From assembly GCF_030151805.1 (NCBI RefSeq), contig NZ_JASLCN010000361.1, positions 1 to 6,885 of the forward strand: a stretch of DNA of 6,885 bases, written 5' to 3'. Numbering within the stretch: the first letter of the stretch is position 1; the number at the start of each line of letters is the position of its first letter. The DNA comes from Fluviicola sp. (GTDB lineage: Bacteria > Bacteroidota > Bacteroidia > Flavobacteriales_D > Crocinitomicaceae). Position numbers and translations under genes: made by a program. Positions 6,137 to 6,885 of the stretch are shown here, one piece after another. The notes beneath the pieces were generated by a model, which did not search any database, was not told where the DNA came from, and was given only the letters and a program-made list of their open reading frames with translations.

Positions 6137-6655
6137 ATGAAAACTCTTGCTTTATGCTTCTTAATGGTCTTTGGCATGACCTTTGTCAGTTCTGCTCAAA
6201 AGTACGGCTACATTGACTCTGAATTCATTTTGGGGAAAATGCCGGAATACAAAGAAGCGAAAGAACGCTTGGACAAGTTAGCAGAACGTTGGACTAAAGA
6301 AATCGAAGAGCGCTATGAGATGATCAAGAAGAAAAAGGAGAACTTTCTGAGAGAAGAAAGTTTATTGCCTGCCGAAGAGAAAACAAAACGGGAAGAAGAA
6401 ATCAAAACCCTGGAGTCTGAAGCAATGGAAATGCAGCAAACGCGTTTCGGAGTATCCGGTGATTATTTCCAAAAAAGACAGGAATTAATCAAACCGATTC
6501 AGGATCGTGTTTACGAAGCAATGCAAACAGTTGCCTCAAAACGAAATTATAGTTTTATCTTTGACAAGTCAAACCAAAGTAACCTGGTGTATGCCGATAG
6601 TAAATTCGACATCAGTGACGAGGTTCTAAGAGAAATGGGTGTAAGCACCAAATGA
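6137..6655 (+). CDS. ompH: OmpH/Skp family periplasmic chaperone, first copy
   Basis: Skp-type proteins are trimeric periplasmic chaperones that hold unfolded outer-membrane proteins on the way to BamA. From the ATG at 6137 the product has 172 residues. Residues 1-20 are a signal peptide (MKT, hydrophobic core, VSSA) with probable cleavage before Gln21. KYGYIDSEFILGKMPEY (22-38) is the N-terminal strand of the body. A charged coiled coil with many Lys and Glu (about 38-118) forms the tentacle, turning near LLPAEEK (76-82). The chain then returns to the body at about 120-150 (SFIFDKSNQSNLVYAD). I preferred 6137 because Met-Lys plus a hydrophobic core gives a standard signal peptide. An in-frame ATG at 6104, 9 nt after the bamA stop and behind an A-rich stretch, would add 11 residues (MLSSSFFQISP) and cannot be excluded. 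The stop TGA is followed at once by an in-frame TAA. Confidence 0.92.
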   Translation: MKTLALCFLMVFGMTFVSSAQKYGYIDSEFILGKMPEYKEAKERLDKLAERWTKEIEERYEMIKKKKENFLREESLLPAEEKTKREEEIKTLESEAMEMQQTRFGVSGDYFQKRQELIKPIQDRVYEAMQTVASKRNYSFIFDKSNQSNLVYADSKFDISDEVLREMGVSTK

Positions 6656-6679
6656 TAAATTGATAACTAAAAAACAAAA

Positions 6680-6885
6680 ATGAAAAAAATCCTATTTGCC
6701 CTGGCACTTACTGTATGTGCAATCGCAACTACACAAGCCCAAACTAAAATTGGTCATGTGAAATCTCAGACATTGTTAGATACAATGCCTTCGAGAAAAG
6801 CAGCTATTAAAGAGATCAAAGAAATCGAAGCTGCCGGATTGAAAGAGTTAAGAGATATGGACAGTGCTGTTCAGGTTGCTTACAG
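6680..6885 (+). CDS. ompH: OmpH/Skp family periplasmic chaperone, second copy (3' end outside window)
   Basis: A second, tandem OmpH-like gene starts 24 nt after the first. The ATG follows a very A-rich leader with no Shine-Dalgarno motif. Only 68 codons are visible. MKKILFALALTVCAIATTQA is a clear signal peptide with cleavage expected before Gln21. The mature part starts QTKIGHVKSQTLLDTMPSRKAAI, the same strand-then-helix pattern as the first copy (YGYIDSEFILGKMPEYKEA), and then enters a charged helix. The two copies are clearly diverged, so this is an old duplication and not a recent repeat. Tandem ompH genes after bamA are usual in Bacteroidota. The family call rests on the N-terminus and on context; the tentacle and C-terminus are not visible. 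In related genomes murI often follows, which is an expectation only. Confidence 0.88.
   Translation, partial: MKKILFALALTVCAIATTQAQTKIGHVKSQTLLDTMPSRKAAIKEIKEIEAAGLKELRDMDSAVQVAY

Noticed and set aside
1..6885. A novel defence, mobile or biosynthetic system
   Set aside because: All seven genes belong to known core families in a sensible order, with no transposase, integrase, toxin-antitoxin pair, direct repeats flanking an insert, or unexplained long frame.

Overview
The window looks like chromosomal core-gene territory from a Bacteroidota bacterium, most likely order Flavobacteriales; a Fluviicola/Crocinitomicaceae-like host is only a guess. The signs are: two promoter candidates of the Bacteroidota type (TTG, about 20 bp, TAnnTTTG); A-rich leaders without a Shine-Dalgarno motif before most starts; an F1 beta subunit with the long insertion I associate with this phylum; an epsilon subunit without its C-terminal domain; and the gene order uppS-bamA-ompH-ompH. 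Every gene is on the + strand and coding density is high. There is no sign of a mobile element, CRISPR array, RNA gene or defence system.

Layout. (1) Positions 1-526 hold the 3' part of a TonB-type energy transducer gene, closed by a strong intrinsic terminator (553-583). (2) A promoter at 644-673 leads into atpD and atpC, which encode the F1 beta and epsilon subunits. They are separated by an unusual 128-bp spacer that holds a long imperfect hairpin whose two arms are each built of degenerate 8-bp repeats. An intrinsic terminator (2648-2679) follows atpC. (3) A second promoter candidate (2678-2708) begins inside the T-tract of that terminator and leads into uppS, bamA, ompH and a second ompH that runs off the window. 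The gaps in this set are 8, 42 (9 if the upstream start is used) and 24 nt, so it reads as one operon.

How the genes fit together. TonB carries energy from the proton gradient to outer-membrane transporters, and F1Fo ATP synthase interconverts that gradient and ATP. The uppS operon is for envelope building: UppS makes the C55 lipid carrier for peptidoglycan and O-antigen precursors, BamA inserts beta-barrel proteins into the outer membrane, and the OmpH/Skp proteins are periplasmic chaperones that escort those barrels.

I do not see a previously undescribed multi-gene system. The items most worth a second look are the octamer-repeat hairpin between atpD and atpC, the terminator/promoter overlap before uppS with the start-codon problem it creates, the truncated epsilon subunit, and a sharp change in arginine codon use within bamA.
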